This document shows positions 1-9,084 of a DNA stretch of 64,000 bases, piece after piece. Within the stretch, counting starts at the first letter, position 1; each line of letters begins with the position of its first letter. Made by a program: the position numbers and the translations under genes. The notes beneath the pieces are model-generated. The model was not told the DNA's origin. It saw only the letters and a list, made by a program, of their open reading frames with translations, and made no database searches. This DNA comes from an uncultured Bacilli bacterium (GTDB lineage Bacteria > Bacillota_I > Bacilli_A > RF39 > UBA660): NCBI GenBank assembly GCA_934096235.1, contig CAKOLO010000002.1, positions 186,001 through 250,000 of the forward strand, given 5' to 3'.

Positions 1-274
1 AATGTATGGACCATATTCTGATTTTACAAGTATTAAAACTGATGGATGGAATTTGCATACTTTTCCAAATAGAGGTGTAAGTCCTGATAAAATATCTTAT
101 ATTGTCTCTAATAAATATGGAAACAGTTTTGACATGTTAAGTATGATAATAGAAGTTAGAAAAAAATGTATGAATAATCAAAAAAGGAAAGAGCAAGTTA
201 ATGAATTAGTATTTTTAAATAATTTTTTAGAAAAAACTAATTCTTTAGAAAATAAAACTACTATGTCTATGTGA
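1..274 (+). CDS. C-terminal part of an unrecognised protein (5' end outside window)
   Basis: The reading frame is open from the first base, so the Met at base 2 may be internal; about 90 residues are visible. The product is hydrophilic, contains no motif I recognise, and ends in a Lys/Asn/Glu-rich helix-like tail. The stop codon is TGA, one of few in the window. A hairpin followed by T residues sits directly over the stop. No function can be given. Confidence 0.5.
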   Translation, partial: MYGPYSDFTSIKTDGWNLHTFPNRGVSPDKISYIVSNKYGNSFDMLSMIIEVRKKCMNNQKRKEQVNELVFLNNFLEKTNSLENKTTMSM

Positions 275-292
275 AATAGTAGTTTTTCTTTT
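255..292 (+). terminator. Rho-independent terminator
   Basis: A ten-base stem (AAACTACTAT with ATAGTAGTTT) is followed by a T-rich run; it overlaps the stop codon of the preceding gene. Confidence 0.8.
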
Positions 293-347
293 TAATTTAG
301 AGCGAGCATAGAGGCTTTTCACCTCTGGTTGCAATTTATATTTTAAT

Positions 348-539
348 CTAACCATCGACCTCTTTATGACTAATGTTACGTTTACCCGCATCACTGCAAC
401 CCGTATTTTCCACATTATTTTTCATAAGTACCTCCTTATATATTTTTATAATAAAAACTGTTAGTAGAATTATTATTGATAATTTTACAGGTACCATAAG
501 AGTCAATATTGAGGCTATCGTTTCGATTACATATAACAA
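348..539 (-). CDS. Small membrane peptide locus, possible type I toxin-like
   Basis: A 63-codon frame has a hydrophobic first half (about residues 4-33, one membrane helix) and a polar second half. The first ATG has no ribosome-binding site. An in-frame ATG at about 425 is preceded by a perfect AAGGAGG with five-base spacing and would give a 25-residue peptide with Cys, Asp, Gly, Lys, Arg. Downstream lies a hairpin (AGAGG/CCTCT, about 311-327). This layout of short hydrophobic peptide plus structured 3' end resembles type I toxin loci, but I recognise no family, and whether one or two peptides are made is unclear. Confidence 0.35.
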   Translation of the reverse strand: MLYVIETIASILTLMVPVKLSIIILLTVFIIKIYKEVLMKNNVENTGCSDAGKRNISHKEVDG

Positions 540-568
540 AATTTTATATATTAATTATATCATATACA

Positions 569-1084
569 TTATATATTTCTATGTTCTTTCTCAAATTTAA
601 GTAGTTTAAGTTCTCTTCCATTTTCAATATTATTTTCTGAATTTACTTCTCTTAATCCATTCTTTAAAAAATCATTATACGTTAAAGATACCATTCTCCT
701 ACTTTGAATATCATATAGTAGTCCATCCACATTATATTGGATAGCTGAAAATAAATCCTTTGTAATCCATAAGTCAATAGTTGTATTATTATATTCAAAT
801 TTAAACCCACCAAATTTATTTCTTTTAGGTTTTATTTTATATGCATTAAATACTTTCAAAACCCATTTTTCATCTTCTCCAAGTACAACAAAATCTAAGT
901 CTTTAGGTATTTTAGCATCCATTAAATCTCTAATTCCACCGCCAATTAAATATATTGGAGAAAGAACTGATATTGCTTTGGCTGGATAAAAATGATTTTT
1001 AATATATCTTTCAATTCTCATTTCAAGACTTAAATCTAACATAAATTCATCATCTTTATCATTATATTTTATATTATAGTTCAT
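569..1084 (-). CDS. Nucleotidyltransferase, poly(A) polymerase/CCA-enzyme head-domain type
   Basis: The 171-residue protein carries the head-domain signature of poly(A) polymerase-like nucleotidyltransferases: a GGGIRD loop near residues 48-53, the metal-binding DLD at about 62-64, and a later acidic residue in TIDLW. It lacks the RNA-binding body and tail domains of a true CCA-adding enzyme, so its substrate is unknown. The start follows GAGGTAATTT. It lies three bases downstream of the HAD protein gene on the same strand, so the two are almost certainly co-transcribed, which suggests nucleic-acid end modification or repair (inference). Confidence 0.75.
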   Translation of the reverse strand: MNYNIKYNDKDDEFMLDLSLEMRIERYIKNHFYPAKAISVLSPIYLIGGGIRDLMDAKIPKDLDFVVLGEDEKWVLKVFNAYKIKPKRNKFGGFKFEYNNTTIDLWITKDLFSAIQYNVDGLLYDIQSRRMVSLTYNDFLKNGLREVNSENNIENGRELKLLKFEKEHRNI

Positions 1085-1087
1085 AAA

Positions 1088-1621
1088 TTACCTCTTTTTC
1101 TTTAATACTCTAATTAAATTATTTGTAAGAACTTCATAATTTCCTAATTGTCTATATTGGTATTTTATATGTTGAAAATTATTTAAATTAGTTGGTTTTA
1201 ATATTATTTTAGATAAATCTTTATAACCTAGTCCTTTAAAAGACTTAGTTTTGTAATAATTTAAACATATTAATTTATAATCATTATGATAATCATCATC
1301 TAATATAACATAATTTTCTACTTTATTATTCTTTAAGTAATCAACTATACCTAATAAACGTGGGGGTAGTTTTATATCACCTAAATTTCCTTCTAAATTT
1401 GGATCTATAAAATCAATATTATATATACATAATTCTTCAAATTGTTTTTTTATCCTTTTTCTTCTAGCCTCTGTTCCATTCATTTGCCATGAACTTATTA
1501 TAACAACTTTAGCATTATATCTTTTAATTAATAATTTTAAAGTCTCAACACTTTCTTTTAAAAACAAACAATTATTATCATTAAGTACTCCATCTATATC
1601 TAAGAATATTATATTTTCCAT
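1088..1621 (-). CDS. HAD-fold phosphatase of the Swiss-army-knife RNA repair type
   Basis: The 177-residue protein starts with the HAD nucleophile motif FLDIDGVLN, has motif II in VVIISSWQ, and the distal acidic motif in YVILDDD. Together with the short insert pattern this resembles the HAD_SAK_2 family, which is linked to RNA repair proteins (family knowledge). The start is preceded by AGGGTGATTT. It is the first gene of a two-gene unit with the nucleotidyltransferase. A 3'- or 5'-phosphatase role on nucleic acid ends is an inference; a small-molecule phosphatase remains possible. Confidence 0.7.
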   Translation of the reverse strand: MENIIFLDIDGVLNDNNCLFLKESVETLKLLIKRYNAKVVIISSWQMNGTEARRKRIKKQFEELCIYNIDFIDPNLEGNLGDIKLPPRLLGIVDYLKNNKVENYVILDDDYHNDYKLICLNYYKTKSFKGLGYKDLSKIILKPTNLNNFQHIKYQYRQLGNYEVLTNNLIRVLKKKR

Positions 1622-1631
1622 AAATCACCCT

Positions 1632-1667
1632 AAAAATAAAGACTTGATATTTTCATACCAAGTCTTG
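1632..1667 (-). terminator. Terminator after tRNA-Trp
   Basis: AAGACTTG/CAAGTCTT stem followed on the minus strand by TTTATTTTT; placed 3' of the tRNA gene and 5' of the HAD gene. Confidence 0.75.
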
Positions 1668-1704
1668 TAACAACGAACACTATAGTTCGGCTAATTTACT
1701 CATA

Positions 1705-1779
1705 TGGCAGGGGTAGAAGGACTCGAACCCTCCCCAACGGTTTTGGAGACCGGCATGCTACCACTGACACCATACCCCT
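1705..1779 (-). tRNA. tRNA-Trp(CCA)
   Basis: Read on the minus strand, the acceptor arm pairs AGGGGTA with TACCCCT, the T-loop reads GGTTCGAGTCC and the anticodon loop is CTCCAAA, giving anticodon CCA at about 1744-1746. The 3' CCA end is encoded. A CCA rather than TCA anticodon fits the use of TGA as a stop codon here, so this is not a code-4 Mollicute. Confidence 0.95.
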
Positions 1780-1873
1780 ACGTAGCTCTTTTTCTAAAGC
1801 AATTTAATTATACAATATAAATTATAACAAATCAACATTTTTCTTTTATGCATACAATATATTAGGTGATTTT

Positions 1874-2302
1874 ATGCTTATAAAGTATTCTACTAAAGAA
1901 TTAGATTTATGTGCTAGACTTATGAGAGCTGAGGCTCTTGCTGAAGGTGATCTTGCTATGTTAATGGTTGGTAACGTTATTGTTAATAGAGCCATAGCTG
2001 ACTGTTTAGATTTTAAAAAAATTAGAAGTATTACAGATGTTGTATATCAAAATCCAGGTGGATTTGTTGGTACTAATAGTAGTCTTTTTAATAGTGGAAG
2101 TGCTACTACAAAAGAAAAAGAACTTGCTAAAAGAGTATTAAAAGGTGAATACTACTACCCTGCTACTAATGCATTATGGTTTTATGGCCCTAAAAAGAAT
2201 GAAGAATGTAAAGGAACTTGGTTTAATCAAAGAAATACTGGTAGATATAAAGGACATTGTTTTTATGCACCTGACCCTGGAGTATGCAATGAACTTTACT
2301 AG
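1874..2302 (+). CDS. Cell wall hydrolase, SleB/CwlJ catalytic domain
   Basis: The 142-residue protein is a bare Hydrolase_2 (SleB-type) domain: the conserved LMRAEA with the catalytic Glu near residue 20, GNVIVNRA, and the C-terminal Asn/Trp/Phe-Tyr-rich half typical of the family. Family members are lytic transglycosylases or related muralytic enzymes. There is no signal peptide or binding domain, which resembles CwlJ rather than SleB; how it reaches the wall is unclear. The start follows AGGTGATTTT. The gene stands alone upstream of an unrelated operon. Confidence 0.85.
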   Translation: MLIKYSTKELDLCARLMRAEALAEGDLAMLMVGNVIVNRAIADCLDFKKIRSITDVVYQNPGGFVGTNSSLFNSGSATTKEKELAKRVLKGEYYYPATNALWFYGPKKNEECKGTWFNQRNTGRYKGHCFYAPDPGVCNELY

Positions 2303-2372
2303 GTTTACATTAAAATAACTATCACTTTACTATCTATTATGATATAATCTATATAGAATAAGAGGTGGAGTT

Positions 2373-4055
2373 ATGGCTATATTTAATGTTACACAAAAAA
2401 GAGATGTTAGCTCACTTGAAAGTGATTTGAATACTTTAACTGAAAATATGAAAGTTATAGCTAATAATGTTGATGATATTAATGAACAAGTAGATAACTT
2501 TAAAGAACAATTTGACGAAGTTAAATCTAATATTAGTTCAATAGAAAAACAAATAAGAGATTTCATGTCTGAAGTTAGAGGCAACACTTATGTAAGTAAT
2601 GCTAAAATTGAACTTGATAATACTGAAAAATCTTTGAACGAAAAATATGGTCAATATGATTTTATACGTAATAAATTAAATGAAATTGTTAGTTATTTAG
2701 AACGTGGCTTTATTGAAAAAAATAAATTGTTAACACAAAGTGAACAATCTCGTTTAAATGATTCTAAATATTATTTAACACACTCTTTGATTGCTATATG
2801 TGCATGGATTAAAAATGAAAGAAAGCTTGCTCGAAAGGAATTAAATAAAGCACTTGATTTAGATGATAATAAAACTTCACTACTATTTAGTATGATCTAT
2901 TTAAAGTTAGATAGAAAAGAAACTGCTGTTAAATGGTTAAAAAGATATTTGAGTAATCAGAATGCAACTAATATGAATAGTGATATACTTGGCGTTATTA
3001 ATTTATTAAGTAGTGAAAGATATGATAGTAGTATTACTGATACTTTATATAAATATGTTAATAATTGGGTTAATAAATCTATAAATGATAAAGTTAACGA
3101 TGAAGTTGTTGATAAATGGGAAAACTTCTTTAGAAGTAACTTAGATAATATTAAAGATGATGAGTATCATTATTCTAGAACATATGTTAAAAGTTTTAGT
3201 AAGATTAAAAGAAAACTTGAACTATGTTACTCTTATGATAATGTATATGCTAATTTCTTAGAATTATTAAGTGACTTAAAGAGTGACATTAATGAAGATA
3301 AAATATTTAATAATTTAGTATTTGATTATGAAGATAAAGAACTTGAACTTAGAAGGAATATATTAAAAAATAAATTAATTATTGAATGTAATGGTAATTT
3401 AGAAGAAGCTGAATCTAAATATAAAATGTATGATAATTTTATTAGTACTAATGATAACTTTTATATTGAACTTAATGATGCTATTATTAATAGAAATGAT
3501 TTATCATTGAATACTAAGAAACTTGCTATTGCTTTATGTAAAAATGATATTGTTAGAGGTTATGAAAGAGTATTTGACAATACTGAAGATGATCTTTTAG
3601 ATGAAGAATTTGAGATTAAAATTAATGAATGGACTGGAACTACAAAAGATGGTAGTAATGAAAAAGAACTTCAAGATTCTCTTACTGATTATGTAAAAAA
3701 GCCATTTGCTGAAGAGTCTCAGACTCAACAATATTATTCACCTAAAACTATTTATTGTGCTATATTCATTGTTATTGGAATTATACTTGCTTTTGTTAAG
3801 TTTTATGTAGGACTTTCAGTAGTAGTTGTTGGTGGAGCTATGCTTATGTATTTCTTATTAACCATTTCTAGAAATAGAGAAGATATAATTAAGGATTATA
3901 ATGATACTCTAAAAAAATATATATTTGAACTTAATAACGTTTTAGCAGAAATTGTTGATATGAAATATATATGTAAAAAGAATATGAAATATAAAAATGA
4001 ATTTACTGAGTACATTGAATCTTTTGATAGAAAAGATTATATAGATTATAAGTAG
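2373..4055 (+). CDS. Coiled-coil/TPR-like protein with two C-terminal membrane helices, unknown
   Basis: The 560-residue product begins with a long predicted coiled coil (about 1-95), followed by helical TPR-like stretches around residues 130-200 (alternating short helices, LARKELNKALDLD). Two hydrophobic segments near residues 465-510 form a membrane hairpin, and a short charged tail follows. I recognise no named family. The start follows AAGAGGTGGAG. It heads a three-gene operon: the next gene begins eight bases after its stop, and the third overlaps the second. A structural or scaffold role at the membrane is only inference. Confidence 0.75.
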   Translation: MAIFNVTQKRDVSSLESDLNTLTENMKVIANNVDDINEQVDNFKEQFDEVKSNISSIEKQIRDFMSEVRGNTYVSNAKIELDNTEKSLNEKYGQYDFIRNKLNEIVSYLERGFIEKNKLLTQSEQSRLNDSKYYLTHSLIAICAWIKNERKLARKELNKALDLDDNKTSLLFSMIYLKLDRKETAVKWLKRYLSNQNATNMNSDILGVINLLSSERYDSSITDTLYKYVNNWVNKSINDKVNDEVVDKWENFFRSNLDNIKDDEYHYSRTYVKSFSKIKRKLELCYSYDNVYANFLELLSDLKSDINEDKIFNNLVFDYEDKELELRRNILKNKLIIECNGNLEEAESKYKMYDNFISTNDNFYIELNDAIINRNDLSLNTKKLAIALCKNDIVRGYERVFDNTEDDLLDEEFEIKINEWTGTTKDGSNEKELQDSLTDYVKKPFAEESQTQQYYSPKTIYCAIFIVIGIILAFVKFYVGLSVVVVGGAMLMYFLLTISRNREDIIKDYNDTLKKYIFELNNVLAEIVDMKYICKKNMKYKNEFTEYIESFDRKDYIDYK

Positions 4056-4063
4056 GAGGTTTT

Positions 4064-4228
4064 ATGGATATAGAAGATAAAGATAAAATTAAAAATAAAG
4101 AAATTGAAAGTCAAGATGTTGAAAATCAAGATAATAAGAAAAATAAAAAAGATGATGATAATATTATGATTGAAATTCCTGATTGGAATTTAGAACCTCC
4201 TGTGGATGATAATAGAGGTGAAATATGA
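4064..4228 (+). CDS. 54-aa acidic small protein, unknown
   Basis: This gene is short but well supported: TAGGAGG lies six bases before its ATG, and the frame stays open for 54 codons. It ends in TGA overlapping the next gene's start as ATGA, the classic coupled arrangement. The first 35 residues are almost all charged or Asn/Gln, and the C-terminal part reads IEIPDWNLEPPVDD, which looks like a short linear binding motif. It probably works as an adaptor with its operon partners; no family recognised. Confidence 0.75.
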   Translation: MDIEDKDKIKNKEIESQDVENQDNKKNKKDDDNIMIEIPDWNLEPPVDDNRGEI

Positions 4229-4680
4229 TATCTTATTATGATTTAGTTAATTTTTTAGAAACTTTGAGTAATGATAAAAATGTTGATAGTATTGTTGAAA
4301 GATTAAATAGTTTAAATGTTAGTCTTGAAGGAGATAGATATTATAGATTTCTAGATCATTTGTCACTTATGATTCAAAATAGACTTACTAATGCATTTAA
4401 TGAACTTATTAGTGAGAAAGAAGATATTAAAAATGATGATAGATTATTTGAAGATAAGTTTAAAGATTATACTGATGAAGTATCTTTATGTTTTCAAATC
4501 GCAAGTACAAAATTAGTAAATGAAGAAAATCAAATTGAAGTTGGAAGAATTATTATGAATGTTAATAATACTTTACTTAATCAATTGAAAGATGCACTAG
4601 ATACTGATGATGAAGATATAATTCGTATTATTGATAATGCATATCTTGAAGAAAACAATAAGGAAGAAATTGTAGAATAA
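4225..4680 (+). CDS. Acidic helical protein, unknown (third gene of operon)
   Basis: The 151-residue product is all-helical by composition, acidic, with no membrane segment and no motif I recognise. Its ATG overlaps the TGA of the 54-aa gene by ATGA, so translation is coupled. A terminator follows at once. Conservation of the three-gene set in other genomes would be the best clue to its role. Confidence 0.7.
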   Translation: MISYYDLVNFLETLSNDKNVDSIVERLNSLNVSLEGDRYYRFLDHLSLMIQNRLTNAFNELISEKEDIKNDDRLFEDKFKDYTDEVSLCFQIASTKLVNEENQIEVGRIIMNVNNTLLNQLKDALDTDDEDIIRIIDNAYLEENNKEEIVE

Positions 4681-4712
4681 AAGCATTAATTGTTGAAGTT
4701 AATGCTTTTTAT
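4681..4712 (+). terminator. Rho-independent terminator
   Basis: AAGCATTAA/TTAATGCTT stem followed by TTT; closes the three-gene operon at 2373-4680. Confidence 0.85.
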
Positions 4713-4722
4713 ATTACAACGA

Positions 4723-5492
4723 TTATTTGTCTTGCATAAATTTTACCTTATCAAAGTACTTTAACTTGGTTTCAACATTTTCATTATCTATTTTTGTTTG
4801 AGTTCCTTTGTAAATTATTAATTCATTATTTTTAATATCGCAATCAAGTATCACATAATAATTAGAAGTAGTATATACAATAACTTTATCATCACTTATT
4901 ATTCTATATGATTTAATTTTATGTAATGAATTTATACGCACATAAGAAAATAATAATATAAGTAAAAATAAATAAAATGGTATTATTTTTATATAATTAA
5001 TCATACTTTTAATCATGTTATCTTGTTTATTCTTTTTACAAATAATTGCTTTAAAAACTAGCATTATTATTATTTCAATCATAAATAATATAATTGAAAA
5101 GAAAAAGGTATTCCAAAAATTAATTTGAACTAAAAAAGAAAATGTAATTAAGCTATTAGAGATTAATATTAAAAAGATATTGAAAATAAAATTACTAATA
5201 TTATTTTTGTTTCTTTTTATAATAAAGTCATATATTTGTTTAAAACAATAAATCAGGAATAAAAACATAATATTAAAATTATAGATATAATAAAATTATA
5301 TATAGAACTAATTTCATCACTATTAAACAGTTCATATGAAATTCCATAATAATTGAAATATAAAGTAGAATAAATATATTTTATATATCTTAGAATGAAC
5401 GATGCACATATACTTATTCCTGATATAGCAGCGATAATCCATCCATAATTTTTTTGTATAAATGTAAATTTTTCATTTTTCATAAATATCAC
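4723..5492 (-). pseudogene. Membrane protein gene, probably frameshifted
   Basis: Two overlapping frames cover this region. The first (5492-5253, 79 residues) starts normally after GGAGTGAT, has one membrane helix near residues 17-37 and stops with TGA inside a second. The second (5268-4723, 181 residues) has no ribosome-binding site and begins with the rest of that same helix, followed by two or three more helices and a soluble C-terminal domain of about 65 residues. The frames meet at TTATGTTTTTATT. A one-base slip in the T run would give a single protein of about 255 residues. Sequencing error or genuine mutation cannot be told apart. Family not recognised. Confidence 0.55.
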
Positions 5493-5570
5493 TCCATTAA
5501 GTATTCTTTATTTTATCGTATTAAACCAAATAATACCTAACTTTTATTTAGTTTAATTTTAATTTAATGT

Positions 5571-5600
5571 AAAAAAAATAGTATATAAGAATATACTATT
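5571..5600 (-). terminator. Terminator after the amidase 3' fragment
   Basis: AATAGTATAT/ATATACTATT stem with a T8 run on the minus strand. Confidence 0.8.
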
Positions 5601-6549
5601 AATTTGTTGGTATTAGTAAACTTTGACCTATTTGTAATGTTGTTGAATCTAAATTATTTATTGTCATTAATTTATTTACTGATGTTCCATATTTATCTGC
5701 GATTTTCCATAGTGAGTCTCCCTTTTTTACTGTGTAAGTGTTGTAGTTTGTTGAGCCTGGTATTTTTAAAACTTGACCTATTTGGAGTGTATTAGTTTTT
5801 AAATTATTTAAATTCTTTATATCATTTATAGTTGTGTCATATTTATTAGCGATAGTCCATAGATTATCACCTTTTTGAACCACATAGTTTATTTCTCCGG
5901 TATTTTTTACACTTGAATTATCATTTTTAGGTATAAATAGTTGCTGATTAACTGTTAATTTATCACTAGATAAATTATTTATTTTCTTTAGAGTGTCTAC
6001 TGTTGTATTATATTCTTTTGCAATGTCCCATAGAGAGTCTCCTTTTTTAACTTTATAAATTAAGTAGTCTTCAGGTATCATTTCATCATTCTTGGTAAGT
6101 TTTAACGTTTGTCCTACTTTAAGTGTATTACTCGTTAATTTATTTATTTCTTTTAATTCTTTAACTGTTATTCCATACTTGTTAGCAATACTCCATAATG
6201 AGTCTCCTTTTTTAACAGTATAATAATCACTTCCAAGCGGTGGAGTATATTTAAATCCTTTATAGTCAGCTAATGCTCTAATGACAGCTTCTACATAGTT
6301 TTTATAATTCTTTTCGATTTGTTCTACATCATCTTTGGGACTATCAATAAATCCATATTCTACTGTTATGGTTTCATTATTTGGTGTATTTCTTTGCATA
6401 AAGTAATAATCTTTTATTGGATTACTTGGTAATCTTTGCTGATAATACTTTCTAACATTTTGGCCTTCTTTTTCAAGTTCGTTAAGTATTTTTTTAGAAA
6501 GCGTACTATTATTTCTAAGAGCATATATTACTTCAGCACCATCCCCTCC
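5599..6549 (-). pseudogene. 3' fragment of split N-acetylmuramoyl-L-alanine amidase (catalytic C-half plus four LysM)
   Basis: The frame runs unbroken from the GGA at 6549-6547 through GDGAEVIYALRNN, the amidase_3 catalytic Glu in TITVEYGF, and then four LysM repeats of the form YTVKKGDSLWSIANKYG. LysM domains bind peptidoglycan. The first ATG inside it (6399) has no ribosome-binding site, so this is not an independent gene. The zinc-ligand half of the enzyme lies at 17313-17051, 10.5 kb away, in the same orientation. Joining both at GGAGG restores the frame exactly (402 codons plus stop). Alone, this fragment lacks the first His/Glu/His ligands and should be inactive. Confidence 0.9.
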
Positions 6550-6569
6550 CCCGAAGTCGTAGAATGTAG
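6545..6569. other. Left attachment site of the integrative element
   Basis: The amidase sequence stops matching at the shared GGAGG (plus-strand CCTCC, 6545-6549). Just inside, 6561-6569 reads AGAATGTAG, the inverted copy of CTACATTCT at 17031-17039 at the other end. The GA dinucleotide within GGAGG matches the GA core used by TnpX/TndX-type large serine recombinases (known for Tn4451 and Tn5397); the exact crossover is inferred. Confidence 0.8.
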
Positions 6570-7292
6570 TTAATTTATTTCTTTTGTTAAATTATCAATT
6601 AATTCAAAAGAATACTTATAAAATTTATTAAATTCACTTATTATATAATTCATAGATATTATATATGGAATCGGATTGTTGTCAAAATCATTATATTTTG
6701 AATATAAAGATACAAAACAGTTTTCATCTCTTCCCATTATTGACAAATCAGAATTAGCATATGAATGTTTATATGAATTCGACAAATCATCCAGTTTTTG
6801 AAATAAATCTAAAAAATTATCAAAATCATTAAAATCTGGTTGTTTTTTTGATAAATATGCTCCTATAGATGATATATACACCTTATTATCTTTTATGAAA
6901 CCTTTTATTATAGATATAGTAGCAATAGTTTCATCTATAAAATGCTTTAAATCAAACACTATATATTCATGAAGTTTATTTAATCGTTTATAATTATAAG
7001 TATTGTATATTTGCACATCAATACTTTCTACATTTTTTATTTTACTCCAAATTTCGTTTGATTCTATTATATTTTGATTAACTACATCCAAATCTGTTAT
7101 TAGTTTCATAAATTTTAATTGTTCATTAGCATAAGGATCTTTATATCCATTAAATTTCGGAATTAGCATAACATTAAAATTTTCTATAATTTCTTTACCA
7201 TTATCGATTAGTAAATACTTTTTTCTATATTCTTTACATTTGTTCAAATTTGTTTTGTAATCTTTAATTACTTGTTCTAATTTTGTATCCAT
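6570..7292 (-). CDS. Unknown 240-aa helical protein at element end
   Basis: The product is predicted nearly all helical, with no signal peptide or membrane segment. Its C-terminal half contains LSNSYKHSYANS, which resembles the Ser-x-Tyr-Lys-His turn in some HEPN-like cargo proteins, but the similarity is too slight to assign. The start follows AAGGAGAACAAT. Its stop lies at the very tip of the element, one base beyond the terminal inverted repeat. As cargo beside a recombinase and with no recombination motif, a defence or accessory role is the best guess. Confidence 0.6.
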   Translation of the reverse strand: MDTKLEQVIKDYKTNLNKCKEYRKKYLLIDNGKEIIENFNVMLIPKFNGYKDPYANEQLKFMKLITDLDVVNQNIIESNEIWSKIKNVESIDVQIYNTYNYKRLNKLHEYIVFDLKHFIDETIATISIIKGFIKDNKVYISSIGAYLSKKQPDFNDFDNFLDLFQKLDDLSNSYKHSYANSDLSIMGRDENCFVSLYSKYNDFDNNPIPYIISMNYIISEFNKFYKYSFELIDNLTKEIN

Positions 7293-7500
7293 ATTGTTCT
7301 CCTTATTTGCAATTGTATAAACTTTTATCTTATTTTGATTTTATTTTTATTAATTCTAATTATTGTAAAAACATGGTTAATATCATTATAATCATTTTTA
7401 TTGAAGTTTAGATTCAACAACATCTTCATTAGTATTATTAAATTATCACACATCGTATCACACATTTATATTATACTATGTTTTTAGTGTATTTTATTTT

Positions 7501-9084
7501 TTAATTATTAACATTAATAAAATTATATATTATTTTTACATTTTTATCTTTATCAACAATTATTTTATCTACTAGTATGAATAATAATTTTCTAGTAGGT
7601 TTTTTCATACTAATTAATTCTTTTATTTTTTGTTTTGTTTCTTCATCATTATATTTTTTAGGAACTTCATTAATGGAATTTTCTAATTCTTTTATTCTAG
7701 AATTATATGTTCTTATTAGATTTTCTGTATTAGAAGATAGTCTTGTATAAGTATCAACTGAGATTATCCCATTATATTTATCTTCATATAATGCATCTAT
7801 TTTTAGTTGTAGTTCTTTGATATTATTTTCTAATTTTTGTTTTTCTATAATTAAGTTTTCCTTGTTATCTTTCTCACTTTTCACATTAGATACTAAACTA
7901 TCAATATCAACTTTTTCTATATACTTTTTACAAGTTTTTTTGATTTGATTTAAAACTACTTTTTCAAAACTATTATACTCTGAAAAGTGCGGTTCACATA
8001 ATCTTTGTCTTGGACTTCTAGAATATTTGTTGCAATTTATAGACCAGTAATTGCGTTTTTCTCTATAACTAACCGTTAGCTTATTACCACACTCTTTGCA
8101 ATAAAGTAAGCCCTCTAATAGCCTCTGTGGACGATTTAATTTTACTGTTCTAGTTCTGTTAGCACTTGTTTGTATTTGATTAAATACTGCTCTATCTACT
8201 AATGGTTCATGAGTATTTTCTACAATTATCCAATACTCACTAGAAAGACATATTCTCTTTTGTGACTTATAGTTTAATTTTGTCTGAACATTTTGAATCA
8301 TATCACCAGTATACATTCTATTCTTTAATATTTTATTAATCGTACTACAAGTCCAGATATATCCATTTATTTGTCTTTTTGATTTTTTTATTTGTTTATA
8401 TGCACTTGGTGTTGGAATATTTTCATTATTTAATCTTTCAATTATATCTGATATTTTATCTCCTCTTGATACTTCATTAAATATTCTTTTTACTATCCAT
8501 GCTGTGTCTGGGTTTGGTACTAGATGTCCTTTATCAAGTGGATCTCTCATATACCCAAAACTTGGTTTACTACCTATAAACTTACCTTTTACTTTTTTAT
8601 CTCTTAATATTGATTTTATTTTCTTTGATGTATCTTTACTAGTCATATCATTGAATAAAGCTTTAAAAGGTGCTATATCATTATTTGCAGAATCTAAGAA
8701 AGTATCTACATTATCTAGTATAGATATATATCTAACTTTCTTTAATGGAAAGTATTGTTCTATATAATAACCACACTTAATATAATCTCTACCTAATCTT
8801 GATAAATCTTTAGTTATAACACAATTTATTTTTCCATTTTCTATGTCTTCAAGTAATCTTTTAAATGCTGGTCTATCAAAGTTAGTACCTGAATATCCAT
8901 CATCAACATACTCATCAGTTAAAATAAATCCATTATCTCTTAAATAGTTCATAATCAAACTTCTTTGATTTAGTACACTCTCACTTTCAGACTCTCTTTT
9001 ATGTGCTTTATCCTCATCCTCTTGCGATAACCTTATGTATATTCCTACATTATAAAATGATGGCGGTTTTACTGTGCTATACAT
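7501..9084 (-). CDS. Large serine recombinase (TnpX/TndX type)
   Basis: The 527-residue protein has the serine-recombinase catalytic domain first (YIRLSQED, with the nucleophile near residue 20; later LSRLGRD), then the recombinase domain (about 180-290), a zinc ribbon (CKECG near 333, later Cys pair) and a long coiled coil (about 390-480). This is the architecture and length of Tn4451 TnpX and Tn5397 TndX, which excise and insert elements at GA cores. The ATG overlaps the end of the small upstream gene by eight bases and follows AAAGGAG. It is the likely integrase/excisionase for the whole element. Confidence 0.95.
   Translation of the reverse strand: MYSTVKPPSFYNVGIYIRLSQEDEDKAHKRESESESVLNQRSLIMNYLRDNGFILTDEYVDDGYSGTNFDRPAFKRLLEDIENGKINCVITKDLSRLGRDYIKCGYYIEQYFPLKKVRYISILDNVDTFLDSANNDIAPFKALFNDMTSKDTSKKIKSILRDKKVKGKFIGSKPSFGYMRDPLDKGHLVPNPDTAWIVKRIFNEVSRGDKISDIIERLNNENIPTPSAYKQIKKSKRQINGYIWTCSTINKILKNRMYTGDMIQNVQTKLNYKSQKRICLSSEYWIIVENTHEPLVDRAVFNQIQTSANRTRTVKLNRPQRLLEGLLYCKECGNKLTVSYREKRNYWSINCNKYSRSPRQRLCEPHFSEYNSFEKVVLNQIKKTCKKYIEKVDIDSLVSNVKSEKDNKENLIIEKQKLENNIKELQLKIDALYEDKYNGIISVDTYTRLSSNTENLIRTYNSRIKELENSINEVPKKYNDEETKQKIKELISMKKPTRKLLFILVDKIIVDKDKNVKIIYNFINVNN

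Noticed and set aside
1705..1779. Use of TGA for Trp (code 4)
   Set aside because: Anticodon is CCA, TGA ends coupled genes, and long conserved genes have TGG but no internal TGA.
5599..6399. LysM-repeat protein as an independent gene from the ATG at 6399
   Set aside because: The frame continues upstream into amidase sequence without a stop and the ATG has no ribosome-binding site; it is the 3' part of the split amidase.
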